Shown here one piece after another: positions 24,057 to 32,246 of a stretch of DNA of 52,315 bases; position 1 is the stretch's first letter, and the number at the start of each line of letters is the position of its first letter. Source of the DNA: JAGAJR01 sp048463395 (GTDB lineage Bacteria > Pseudomonadota > Alphaproteobacteria > RF32 > CAG-239). A program made the translations under genes and the position numbers. The DNA lies in the NCBI GenBank assembly GCA_048463395.1, contig DBFWPL010000016.1, forward strand, positions 1 through 52,315, in the 5' to 3' direction. The notes beneath the pieces are model-generated. The model was given only the letters and a program-made list of their open reading frames with translations, searched no databases and was not told the DNA's origin.

Positions 24057-24869
24057 TTAGTCCAAATCCACGGCGTATTTGACTTTGTATTTTTGCGGCC
24101 CGTAATAGTGTGAGGTTAAATGTTCCTTGTGAACAAAATCGCCTCCGAGTTTTCTCATCAACGCAGCCAAAGACGCATCGCCGTTTCCGCCGCCTGTTCT
24201 GAGAGAACTGCACATTGCCCGACAATCCGCATCCGTCAGAAGACGCCAGTGTCTGCCTTTAACAGTCAGACGAGCGTAAGCTCTTTTCTGAGCCTCATCC
24301 TTGGACAGATTATCCTGATCGTAATCGTGCATAACGATAAAACGACGGGATCCCGTTTCTATCAAAACACCTATCGTTTTTCCGTTTTGACGTACAAACT
24401 GATAACCTCCGTCCCGAACAAACTCCAGTTTTTCATCATCCGTTGTTTGTTTGGGCTGATCCGGCATTTTTGAGACCGTTTTTTCAGGAACAGGCTGTTG
24501 CTCTTCAGCTTGATTCTGCATGGTGCAAGCCTTGTCCTTCACCACGAACTCATCAGTCTTTTTCAACCGTTCTGCCTCATTGGGGAACAGCCTGGACAGA
24601 CTGTCCGGATGAGACTTGACCCAGTTAAGGACAAAGGTTTCCTGAGACTGGGCGGAGAACAATCCTTCCAAATTTTCGGGATTGTGTTTGAACCACTCTT
24701 CAACGAAAAGGTTTTGTGCCTTCTCATCAAACACATCGCTAATGATGAGACCATGTTTTGCAACGGTTTCGCTCAAAAAGATCTTGAACTCTTCCGCGGA
24801 AAACAGCTCATCAACTTTTACCCCAAGGGTTGCCATTAAATTTTTAACGGCAGAGACAGATAAACTCAT
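24057..24869 (-). CDS. Hypothetical protein
   Basis: The protein has 270 residues and no signal peptide. The N-terminal 100 residues look helical (VKNLMATLGVKVDELFSAEEF, LFVEEWFKHNPENLEGLF, SQETFVLNWVKSHPDSLSRLF). The last two segments read like a tandem repeat: FVEEWFKHNPENLEGLFSA and FVLNWVKSHPDSLSRLFPN. A Gln/Pro/Glu-rich linker (about 115-145) joins this to a C-terminal domain (GGYQFVRQNGKTIGVLIE, RRFIVMHDYDQDNLS, RHWRLLTDADCRAMCSSL). The family is not recognised. The RBS is weak. It stands alone, with terminators or gaps on both sides. Confidence 0.6.
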   Translation of the reverse strand: MSLSVSAVKNLMATLGVKVDELFSAEEFKIFLSETVAKHGLIISDVFDEKAQNLFVEEWFKHNPENLEGLFSAQSQETFVLNWVKSHPDSLSRLFPNEAERLKKTDEFVVKDKACTMQNQAEEQQPVPEKTVSKMPDQPKQTTDDEKLEFVRDGGYQFVRQNGKTIGVLIETGSRRFIVMHDYDQDNLSKDEAQKRAYARLTVKGRHWRLLTDADCRAMCSSLRTGGGNGDASLAALMRKLGGDFVHKEHLTSHYYGPQKYKVKYAVDLD

Positions 24870-24987
24870 AGGCTAAATTATTAATTTGTTAATGTATCCA
24901 TAATGCTTGTAAATTGCTTTGGATAGTAGCATATATTTTTTATCCTTGCAACACGTATTTGGACAAAAACGGTGAAATTTACAGGAA

Positions 24988-26817
24988 TTACAATTCTTCC
25001 AGTTGACCGGAAAGCTGCAGCCATGCGTTTTCTTTTTGTTCAAGAAGTTCCTGAACTTGTTTTAATTCCTTATTATTTTTAACAAATTCTTCCATGGACA
25101 ACTGCTCCGAAAAAAGCTGTTCCAAAGCATTTTTACGCTGCTGGAGTTTGTCAATTTCGGTTTCAAGTTTACGAACTTGGGAGGCAAGCTGTTTTTTGAG
25201 GTTATAAGTGTTTCCTTTTCGCTCTTTGGGCTTTTCATTCTTCGCTTTCTCCGTTGGTATCTTTTCCTCCAAAAGCAGTTTTTTATAATCCTCCAAATCT
25301 CCCTCATACGGGCGGCACAATCCGTTTTTAATCAGCCACAAATCATCGGCTATCAATTCTATCAACCGGATGTCATGGGTTATCAGAATAACCGAACCGC
25401 CATAAGCATTTACCGCTTCAACCAACGCGTCTCTGGCATCAATATCCAAGTGGTTGGTCGGTTCATCCAAAATCAGCAGTGCCGGTGTTTCCGTTGTAAT
25501 CGCCGCAAACAGAAGTCGGGCTTTTTCTCCTCCCGATAAACTGCCGATAACAGTCAAAGCTTTTTCCTGCCCCAGACCAAATCTTGCTAAATGCGAACGG
25601 ACTTTGGTTTCATTGGCTTCCGGCATCAGGGAAGACATATATTCCACGGCGGTTTGCTCCACCGGAAGTTCTTCCGTTTGGTACTGAGCAAAATATCCGA
25701 CTTTCAACTTTGGTGTTTTTCTTATTTCTCCGCTCATCAAAGGCAATCTTCCGGACAAGAGTTTTGCCAAAGTCGATTTACCGTTGCCGTTGGCTCCGAG
25801 CAGGGCAATACGGTCGTTATCAACTATACGGAAAGATAATTTTCTTAAAACCGGTTTATCACCATATCCGACGACGCCATCTTCAAGACTGATAAACGGA
25901 GGAGAAAGTTTTTCAGGTTCCGGAAATTCAAAATGCGTCGCAACGTCGTCTTTAGCCAGAGAAATCATTTCCATTTTCTCAAGCATTTTCAAACGACTTT
26001 GTGCTTGTTTGGCTTTGGTAGCCTTATAACGAAAGCGGTCGACAAAAGACTGCAAGTGTTTGCGGTGCATCTCCTGCTTTTTGGCCTGTCGAGACAAGAC
26101 TTCCCGTTGCAGAGCTCGGGTCTTTTCATAATTGTCATAATTTCCCGAATAAGTTATCAGCGTTTGATTGTCAAAATGGATAATATAATTGCATAAGCTG
26201 TTTAAAATATGCCGATCATGACTGATTAAAATTAAAGTGCCGCGATATTTTTGCAAGTGGTTTTCCAACCAAATTCCGGCTTCCAAGTCCAAGTGGTTGG
26301 TCGGTTCGTCCAACAGCAGCACGTCAGAAGGCTGAAACAAGGCCGCGGCCAAACTCAGACGCATTCTCCACCCTCCGGAAAATTCTTTTACCGGACGAGA
26401 AAAATCTTCCGTTTTAAAACCTAATCCGACTAAGATTTCGGAAGCCCGTGCCTCGGCTGAAGACGCTCCGATTATCCGCAGCCGCTCATGTATTTCAGCC
26501 AATTCCTCTTCCGAAGCTGTTTCCAACTTTTGCAACAGCTGAGTTCGTTCTTCATCTTTACTTAGAACAAATTCCAATATCGGAACAGAGACATCCTTCA
26601 TCTCCTGTTCCACGAACACAACCTTATACCGGCTCGGAAACATAATTGTTCCGGTCTCGGTTTCCAATTCACCCTGCAAGACTCTGAACAAAGTTGATTT
26701 GCCGCAGCCGTTTGCTCCGATCAATCCGACTTTCTGTCCGTCGGAAATATGTGCCGACGCATTTGAAAGCAGAACTTTGGAACCAATCCGCACGGTTATG
26801 TCGTTAATGTCAATCAT
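24988..26817 (-). CDS. ABC-F family ATPase (YheS/Uup-like)
   Basis: The protein has 609 residues with two fused nucleotide-binding domains and no membrane segments, so it acts on ribosomes or in the cytosol. Domain 1 has GANGCGKST, FSGGWRMRLSLAAAL and DVLLLDEPTNHLDLEA. A long charged linker follows (KKQEMHRKHLQSFVDRFRYKATKAKQAQSR), which in ABC-F proteins reaches the P-site tRNA. Domain 2 has GANGNGKST, LSGGEKARLLFA and ALLILDEPTNHLDIDARDAL. The C-terminus is a coiled coil rich in K, E, L and Q. These features fit YheS-type translation factors better than antibiotic-resistance subtypes. The start overlaps the end of the upstream transporter gene by four bases. Confidence 0.9.
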   Translation of the reverse strand: MIDINDITVRIGSKVLLSNASAHISDGQKVGLIGANGCGKSTLFRVLQGELETETGTIMFPSRYKVVFVEQEMKDVSVPILEFVLSKDEERTQLLQKLETASEEELAEIHERLRIIGASSAEARASEILVGLGFKTEDFSRPVKEFSGGWRMRLSLAAALFQPSDVLLLDEPTNHLDLEAGIWLENHLQKYRGTLILISHDRHILNSLCNYIIHFDNQTLITYSGNYDNYEKTRALQREVLSRQAKKQEMHRKHLQSFVDRFRYKATKAKQAQSRLKMLEKMEMISLAKDDVATHFEFPEPEKLSPPFISLEDGVVGYGDKPVLRKLSFRIVDNDRIALLGANGNGKSTLAKLLSGRLPLMSGEIRKTPKLKVGYFAQYQTEELPVEQTAVEYMSSLMPEANETKVRSHLARFGLGQEKALTVIGSLSGGEKARLLFAAITTETPALLILDEPTNHLDIDARDALVEAVNAYGGSVILITHDIRLIELIADDLWLIKNGLCRPYEGDLEDYKKLLLEEKIPTEKAKNEKPKERKGNTYNLKKQLASQVRKLETEIDKLQQRKNALEQLFSEQLSMEEFVKNNKELKQVQELLEQKENAWLQLSGQLEEL

Positions 26818-27722
26818 AAAGGCAGGCTCTCATTTTTTTGCGGTTTATGCTGCGGAAAAAATCGATACCAAACTTTTGACAATTCTATCTTCGGCAAAAT
26901 CGTCAAAGCCACACCGCCGACAATCAACAAAGCTCCGCTGACAATGTAAATGTTTAAAGTATCTCCGAAGAATATCATTCCACCCATAATTCCAAAAACA
27001 ATATGCAGAAGCGTAAACGGTATAGCCTTGTTAATTCCGTTTTCAGCAACGACCCGCTGCCATAACATCATTACCACGCCCAACACCAAAACCTGATATG
27101 TCATGGAGAGATAAAACTTATAATCCGCAGCTTTCAACAACGCCAGATAGTGATTGTCTTCCAGAAAATAAGACGCTGCCCCCAAAAACGGAACAGAAAA
27201 AAACGAGGTATAGGCCAAAAAGCTATAAGAATCTATTTTCTTGGCTCGTTTAAATGCCAACTGAGCGAACGCCCAAAACAATCCGGAGAACAAAGCGGCA
27301 AACAAACCGATCATATTGATTTCAGGAATGCCGAAAATACATAGAATCCCAAAAAAAGCAATGATAATGCCGACAACTTGTTGAGCATTCATTTTTTCTC
27401 CGGCAAAAATACAAGCGACAACCGCCGCCATCGGAACTTCACACTGCTGCAAAACGGAAGATGATGATGCCGTTAAGAATTTCAGGGCAACAAAAATGCA
27501 GCCCATATGCCCGACATTTAACAGCAAAGCTATCAGAAATAGCATTTTCAGCTGGCTTTTATCCAGTTTGGCAAAGGGCAAAAACAACAGTCCGGCTAAA
27601 ATAAAACGGATAGTTAAAAACGCCAACGGAGGAACTTCCATTACCCCCATCTTGCCGATGGAGGCGTTTATTCCCCAACAAGCCACAATAAAGACTGCCA
27701 TCAAAATTGATGATAATTTCAT
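26814..27722 (-). CDS. DMT-superfamily transporter (EamA domain)
   Basis: The protein has 302 residues from the ATG at 27720-27722, preceded by GGGAG; an earlier ATG at 27740 has no good RBS and overlaps nothing useful. It shows ten hydrophobic segments in two EamA repeats of about five helices each (MAVFIVACWGINASIGKMG, LTIRFILAGLLFLPFA, ... ; MIGLFAALFSGLFWAFAQLAFKRA, ...). The segment SSVLQQCEVPMAAVVACIFAGEKM is the typical end of repeat 1. Substrates of such exporters include amino acids and metabolites; none can be named here. It is coupled to the ABC-F gene, though no functional link is obvious. Confidence 0.82.
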   Translation of the reverse strand: MKLSSILMAVFIVACWGINASIGKMGVMEVPPLAFLTIRFILAGLLFLPFAKLDKSQLKMLFLIALLLNVGHMGCIFVALKFLTASSSSVLQQCEVPMAAVVACIFAGEKMNAQQVVGIIIAFFGILCIFGIPEINMIGLFAALFSGLFWAFAQLAFKRAKKIDSYSFLAYTSFFSVPFLGAASYFLEDNHYLALLKAADYKFYLSMTYQVLVLGVVMMLWQRVVAENGINKAIPFTLLHIVFGIMGGMIFFGDTLNIYIVSGALLIVGGVALTILPKIELSKVWYRFFPQHKPQKNESLPL

Positions 27723-27780
27723 TTTATTCTCCCAAAACAATTCGGAGAGAAAGTATCTCTTTTTGTTACGAAAAACAACA

Positions 27781-27813
27781 AAAAAATCCCCGTTTTTTCT
27801 TTCGGGGATTTTT
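27781..27813 (-). terminator. Intrinsic terminator
   Basis: AAATCCCCG (27784-27792), loop, CGGGGATTT (27803-27811), with A and T runs on both sides. It lies between the BFD gene and the transporter, so it ends the leftward unit that includes the BFD gene. Confidence 0.85.
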
Positions 27814-27817
27814 AGTC

Positions 27818-28006
27818 TTATTTGGAGTGCAGAAACTCTTTTACCAGCTTGCGAACTTCTTCCTCACAGCAGCCGCATCCCGTCGAGGCTCGGGTAACAT
27901 CGCGAACGGCTTCATAACTTTCTGCTCCGTTATCTATCGCTTTTTTAATGTCCCCTACCGTAACATTCCAACAACGACAGACAACTTCATCCATATCTTT
28001 GTTCAT
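27818..28006 (-). CDS. BFD-type [2Fe-2S] protein
   Basis: The protein has 62 residues. The cysteine spacing is CxC (Cys10, Cys12), 31 residues, then CxxC (Cys44, Cys47; Cys46 also present), the pattern of bacterioferritin-associated ferredoxin and of the BFD domains of NirB and NifU-like proteins. The cluster passes electrons or iron. RBS AAAAGGAGAAAAT is excellent. It follows the BPL_N gene by 62 bases with no terminator between, so it may be read from the upstream operon, although TTGATT with TATATC 17 bases later is a possible own promoter. No bacterioferritin gene is in the window. Confidence 0.82.
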   Translation of the reverse strand: MNKDMDEVVCRCWNVTVGDIKKAIDNGAESYEAVRDVTRASTGCGCCEEEVRKLVKEFLHSK

Positions 28007-28068
28007 TATTTTCTCCTTTTCGAGTTTTATCCGTTATTGATATAAGCCTCTCAAAGACAAAAATCAAT

Positions 28069-28839
28069 TCAGCGAATGCGATTCATCATTTTATTAAACA
28101 GAGCTTGTCTGGCATCTTCCCTTTCCGCCAGTTTTTCGGCAATTTTCAGGGCATTTTGATGATCAATCCGCAATTTATGAATTGCCGCCTGATATGTTTT
28201 TGCATCATCTTCAAGATGAACTCCGGAAGCCAAGACCATTCCCTTACCGTATTTTTTGGCAATAATTGCCGGAGGATGATTCTCCACATTTTCATAAATT
28301 CCCAACACCTCACAGTCTTTATCTGCCGATACATCAAAATACGGACCTCCGTGATAATAAGCCGCATAAACTTTTCCGTCATCCAAACAACGTATATCGA
28401 CAACGGCTCCAGACGAGGCATTTGAAGAATAAGGAGCTATTCCCAGTTCCTTATACAGAGTTCCGACAGCCACTGCCTTTATTAGGTTCATTCCGTTTCT
28501 TTCCAAACGCAATTCCGGCACATCCATTTCAAATTTTATTTCATCACAAGCATAATAAGCTCCGGCACAAATACCAAAGTAAATCCCTCCGTTCCTGACA
28601 TACGTCGCAATCTTATTGTTACCGTATTCTTTGAGTTTTTGCCGATAAGGCGTGGAAGCTCCTCCCGGCATAAAAAAAGCCAGAACTTCTTCGTTTAAGG
28701 CATTTTCTTTGATAATCCCTGCCGCATCAACTTCAGAAACTTTTATCCCTTTATTGTGAAAACAACGTTCCAATTCTCTACGAAGATTGGAAATGTCAGC
28801 ACAGCCATAATCACAGTATATTAATATTTTATTTCTCAA
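28069..28839 (-). CDS. BPL_N-type glutamine-amidotransferase-like protein
   Basis: The protein has 256 residues from a TTG start at 28837-28839, chosen because AAAGGA lies seven bases upstream; an earlier TTG at 28863 lies inside the preceding gene and lacks an RBS. It has the Rossmann-like class I amidotransferase fold: ILIYCDYGCADISN, LAFFMPGGASTPYR and GIYFGICAGAYYACD with the nucleophile-like Cys91. YAAYYHGGPYFD and the late ASGVHLE segment match the BPL_N (PF09825) domain seen in eukaryotic biotin ligases and in bacterial stand-alone proteins of unknown function. It is the fourth gene of the helicase-IbrA-IbrB unit, with an 11-base gap to the ParB-like gene. Confidence 0.75.
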   Translation of the reverse strand: MRNKILIYCDYGCADISNLRRELERCFHNKGIKVSEVDAAGIIKENALNEEVLAFFMPGGASTPYRQKLKEYGNNKIATYVRNGGIYFGICAGAYYACDEIKFEMDVPELRLERNGMNLIKAVAVGTLYKELGIAPYSSNASSGAVVDIRCLDDGKVYAAYYHGGPYFDVSADKDCEVLGIYENVENHPPAIIAKKYGKGMVLASGVHLEDDAKTYQAAIHKLRIDHQNALKIAEKLAEREDARQALFNKMMNRIR

Positions 28840-28850
28840 GAATAATCCTT

Positions 28851-29363
28851 TCAGGCTTCCCAACTTCGGGAAAATTCCTCGTCTTTAAACAAAGATGCCA
28901 AACCGGTCAGTTGTTTCAAACGCAACAATTCATCCGCGGACATTCCGATATTACGGCAAATCCAAGCGTCGCTTTTTCCCATTTCCAGCAGCTCGGCCAC
29001 GATATTACTCATCAAATCAACGCTATGACTGCCGCGGGCCCGGTTATGGCGTATGGTGGAGGCCATCCGCTCTCCGAGTTCCTTATCAATCACCACCACC
29101 GGCATTTTACCGCCTTCCCGGTTATAAATCCGTTCACTGGTCAGCATAACCGTATAACGGTGAAAGCCGTCGACAACGATATATTCATCGTTATTTTTGT
29201 CATAATAACAGACTATCGGCTGAGTGTAACCGTCTTCCCAGATAGAAATTTCCAGAAGTTTCATTTCCGGAGGAGCAACCTTGTTCGGGTTATAGTTATT
29301 CGCCCTGATTTTCTCAACAGGAATGGCTTGCACATTATAAACCGGGCTGACAAAATCGTTCAT
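28851..29363 (-). CDS. ParB-like protein, IbrB type
   Basis: The protein has 170 residues. Residues 10-110 form a ParB/Srx-type domain: IPVEKIRANNYNPNKV, EISIWEDGYTQPIVCYYD, VVDGFHRYTVM (Asp65 to Arg69) and IRHNRARGSHSVDLMS. A short helical end (GKSDAWICRNIGMSADELLRLKQLTGL) looks like a helix-turn-helix. This matches IbrB, which together with IbrA activates Eib immunoglobulin-binding genes in Escherichia coli. ParB domains of this group can bind CTP or cut DNA; neither activity is shown here. The gene is 11 bases after the IbrA-like gene with TAAGGAAAATAAA as RBS, so the two are co-expressed. Confidence 0.85.
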   Translation of the reverse strand: MNDFVSPVYNVQAIPVEKIRANNYNPNKVAPPEMKLLEISIWEDGYTQPIVCYYDKNNDEYIVVDGFHRYTVMLTSERIYNREGGKMPVVVIDKELGERMASTIRHNRARGSHSVDLMSNIVAELLEMGKSDAWICRNIGMSADELLRLKQLTGLASLFKDEEFSRSWEA

Positions 29364-29374
29364 TTTTATTTTCC

Positions 29375-30679
29375 TTATAGCATTTTTCGATATTTTTCAA
29401 TTAATTCTTTTTGGCGGTTGTTTTGCTTCTGAGTTTGTGCAAACCCCATATATTTGCACAGATGGTCATTTTTCAGAATACAGATGGCCATTCGTTTCCA
29501 TGAGGGGATGTCTATGGTAGACTTAATGTCATCCGTGTCATCCGGCGTCCCTAAAAAACGCACCTGATCCTTACTGCTGTGGTAATTGCTTTTACCGTTA
29601 CGGCAAATGGAATAGTTGCAGGCTTCCAATTCTTTAATAGCTTCTTCGCTGACAACGCCTCCTTTTTTCCACCAAAAACGGATCGATGTTTTAAACTTGC
29701 TGACATAATTTTTCCGCATATCATCCGGCAGAGTTGCCAAAAGAAATTTTACATAAGACCGCCATGTGTGTCCTTCTGGCAAGGTAAATTTCTTTGCTCC
29801 CAAAGCTTTGGAGTTCCCGTAGATTGCACCAAAATTTGCTCCCTGCACCCTGCTGACCACCTTTATCCAGGTGGCCGGTTCCAATATCCGATACAGGTTC
29901 AGACTCTCTTTGGCACTTTCGTGGTACGGACTGGCAACCCGCATTTGGTTGATTGACAATCCGGCTTTATAAAACAAGTCATAAATTTTATTGTAATCAA
30001 AATCGTATTTTCCGTTTGCCACCCAAACATCTTTAGTCGTCCAGTCATAAAGCGGATAACCGTTATAGAAATTTTCGCCTTTTTCGGCCGTCCATTTGGA
30101 ATCTTTTACCATTTTCTTCCGCTCATTGGCATAAGCCCGATAACGGTTCAGCGACTCATCCGCCCGAATGCCCAACAGGCAGATTGTTTTTCCCTGATGA
30201 GTACGGGCATACCATTTACCAAACTCGGCGTATAAATCTTCCTGTGTCATTTTATACTTATAAAAATCAAAAGGATTGTTTTCTTCATTGATTATATAAG
30301 AAAATTTGGGCATCGGACGCACCCAAGAGGCTTTTTCGACCTTATCCCACGGATACCAATACATTTGATAATTGCTGACCGCACAACGAGACCCCATCGG
30401 CAGGCAGACCCAATACGGCTCTATATCGTCAATATTATTTTCAAACATACGGGTTACATAATCCGTCGTGGTTTGATACTGAGCCTCAAAATCCTGATGA
30501 AAAACACCTATTTTCCGTTTAATGCCGTGGCGACGTTTGTAATCCAAGACCAAATTCAGTAAAAGCCCGCTGTCTTTGCCGCCCGAAAAAGACACATAAA
30601 TATTTTCAAAATTCTCAAAAACAAATTTCAAGCGTTTCTGCAAAGCTTCATAAACACTGATATTCAGATATTTTTTCAT
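29375..30679 (-). CDS. PAPS-reductase-family protein, IbrA type (DUF3440)
   Basis: The protein has 434 residues from the ATG at 30677-30679 (GGTGGGA upstream; it overlaps the previous stop as ATGA). The PP-loop SGGKDSG at residues 32-38 binds ATP or PAPS-like nucleotides. Further blocks are IGVFHQDFEAQYQTTTDY, PYWVCLPMGSRCAVSNYQ, WVRPMPKFSYIIN, TICLLGIRADESLNRYRAY, YPLYDWTTKDVWVA and NQMRVASPYHESAKESL, followed by the DUF3440 tail. The canonical ECGLH active-site motif of PAPS reductases is absent. IbrA-like proteins pair with IbrB-like ParB proteins, as here. Related PP-loop enzymes (DndC) take part in DNA phosphorothioation, so nucleic-acid or nucleotide chemistry is a reasonable inference. 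Confidence 0.87.
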   Translation of the reverse strand: MKKYLNISVYEALQKRLKFVFENFENIYVSFSGGKDSGLLLNLVLDYKRRHGIKRKIGVFHQDFEAQYQTTTDYVTRMFENNIDDIEPYWVCLPMGSRCAVSNYQMYWYPWDKVEKASWVRPMPKFSYIINEENNPFDFYKYKMTQEDLYAEFGKWYARTHQGKTICLLGIRADESLNRYRAYANERKKMVKDSKWTAEKGENFYNGYPLYDWTTKDVWVANGKYDFDYNKIYDLFYKAGLSINQMRVASPYHESAKESLNLYRILEPATWIKVVSRVQGANFGAIYGNSKALGAKKFTLPEGHTWRSYVKFLLATLPDDMRKNYVSKFKTSIRFWWKKGGVVSEEAIKELEACNYSICRNGKSNYHSSKDQVRFLGTPDDTDDIKSTIDIPSWKRMAICILKNDHLCKYMGFAQTQKQNNRQKELIEKYRKML

Positions 30680-31932
30680 AACAATCCCACCTGTTTTTGA
30701 GTAATAATCCGGCAGACATTGGAGAGCACTTTGGCTTTGCGGGAGAGATTGTCTCTGATAATCATTTCCAAACCGGTTCGCACCCAAAAATTATAAATAT
30801 TGATATTCTGCTTATATCCCTTGCAGTTAAAATCTCTCAAAATCTGGGCTTTGCTCTTGTAATCAAAAGTTTGGGAAAAGAAAATAACATTCCGGCACAG
30901 CGATAAGTCCAAATCCTGCCGATTGACACCATAGGTGCAAAACATGATGTCTATATTGCTTCTAAAAGCCGAGATGGCCCGACGTTTATCTGATTTTCCC
31001 GTACATTCGACAAAATCAAATCCATCAAGAAATCCGCTTTCTTTGAAGAAAATTATTTCATCCAGAAAGCGGATATAAATAATAACCTTTTCTTTCCTCT
31101 CCATAATATTTTTCAATAAAATACGCAGGGCTTGAATTTTGTTATAACTCAGGGTATACATTCGCTGAAAGCTTTGTACGACTTCCATAAAAGCCACCTG
31201 AGTTCTGTTTTTTAAGAAAAAATCTTTCTCATACTTATAACTGCGGCGTTCCATATCCGTCAGCTCAAAATCATTATCAATATACTTCAAACGTCGGTTT
31301 TGAGCCATATCACACATTAAAACATACGGACGCATCAACTGTACCAAAAGCTTTTCATCCTCCGGTCGAGACCATCTCCTCCAAGTTTTATAACAATCCT
31401 CATAAAAAGGCAGAAACATATTGGAAAACTGACTTTCGTTCATTCGCAGGATTTTTGAATCCAAAAATTCCAGCTGGGAATACAAATCTATCAGCCCCTG
31501 CGTTAAAGGCAGCGAACTCAAAATAAGGCGGTATTTGAATTTATGGCGAATGGCAAGGAGGCGTTTGGTTCTGCCGGCTTCGGAATTTTTGATGGTAATA
31601 CTGTCATCTATCACACAGAATGTCCGGTACTTGTCTGCCAAATTATAGAGCTGTAAATATTTGTTATCCGAGAGCGAGATGCTCTCAACAGAATAGCTGC
31701 AAATTTTATTGCCGAAGCATCCGGCGTTTTTTCTTATATTTTCCAGATATGCTTTTTGTGCCAAAAAAGCAGAGGGAGCAATCCAGACGACAAAATCTAT
31801 TTCACTTTGTTTAGATTTAACCAAATCAAGTGCAAAAGCTATTTTTTTCGTTTCCTCTTTCATAAACAAAGCCCCGGCTTTCAGTCGTGCCAGCCTTTCT
31901 GCCGCAGTACCGGGACCAACTCTTAAATCCAT
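30676..31932 (-). CDS. Degenerate SNF2-like helicase-fold protein
   Basis: The protein has 418 residues. The order of SNF2 helicase blocks is clear but key residues are altered. Motif I, normally DxGxGKT, reads GALFMKEETKKIAFAL (residues 20-35), keeping only the T-K. Motif II, normally DEAH/DEAQ followed by xxKN, reads VIDDSITIKN with Asp109-Asp110. Motif III reads LILSSLPLTQGLIDLYSQLEFLDS, normally LTGTPxxNxxxELxSLxxFLxP. In motif VI, normally QxxxRxxRxGQ, Gln363 and Arg366 remain but the second Arg is missing. It probably keeps the fold and DNA binding without ATPase activity. A TATAAT (31948-31953) lies just upstream on the minus strand. It is the first gene of the operon, coupled to the IbrA-like gene by ATGA. 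Confidence 0.7.
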   Translation of the reverse strand: MDLRVGPGTAAERLARLKAGALFMKEETKKIAFALDLVKSKQSEIDFVVWIAPSAFLAQKAYLENIRKNAGCFGNKICSYSVESISLSDNKYLQLYNLADKYRTFCVIDDSITIKNSEAGRTKRLLAIRHKFKYRLILSSLPLTQGLIDLYSQLEFLDSKILRMNESQFSNMFLPFYEDCYKTWRRWSRPEDEKLLVQLMRPYVLMCDMAQNRRLKYIDNDFELTDMERRSYKYEKDFFLKNRTQVAFMEVVQSFQRMYTLSYNKIQALRILLKNIMERKEKVIIYIRFLDEIIFFKESGFLDGFDFVECTGKSDKRRAISAFRSNIDIMFCTYGVNRQDLDLSLCRNVIFFSQTFDYKSKAQILRDFNCKGYKQNINIYNFWVRTGLEMIIRDNLSRKAKVLSNVCRIITQKQVGLL

Positions 31933-32034
31933 TCCGGCATCCAGAACATTATATTAAATATTACTTATATAAAGTATATAGCTTATTTTCTTTTGTTTAG
32001 AAAGTTTAAGTTCCATATTTTCAACAGTTTTGCT

Positions 32035-32232
32035 TTATTTATTTCTGATTTCGGAAAATATCTCCTGACAAAAAGAATGATATGTTACCTGCAAAAGATA
32101 GTGAGTATCTTTATAGCCCTTTTTGCGAAGCTCTGAAGCCAACCTTTCGAACAAATCATTCGTGCTTTTTATATCTTGCAGATATTCTTCTTTAAAAAAA
32201 TATTCGTTTTCTTTCCGGATATCGGTTGCCAT
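32035..32232 (-). CDS. Small hypothetical protein
   Basis: The protein has 65 residues from the ATG at 32230-32232 with RBS GGGAGAAAAGC; a longer in-frame version overlaps the GNAT gene and has no RBS. It is hydrophilic and helical: MATDIRKENEYFFKEEYLQ, STNDLFERLASELRKKGY and THYLLQVTYHSFCQEIFSEI. It starts 14 bases after the GNAT gene, so they are one unit. Family unknown. Confidence 0.6.
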   Translation of the reverse strand: MATDIRKENEYFFKEEYLQDIKSTNDLFERLASELRKKGYKDTHYLLQVTYHSFCQEIFSEIRNK

Positions 32233-32246
32233 GCTTTTCTCCCTGA

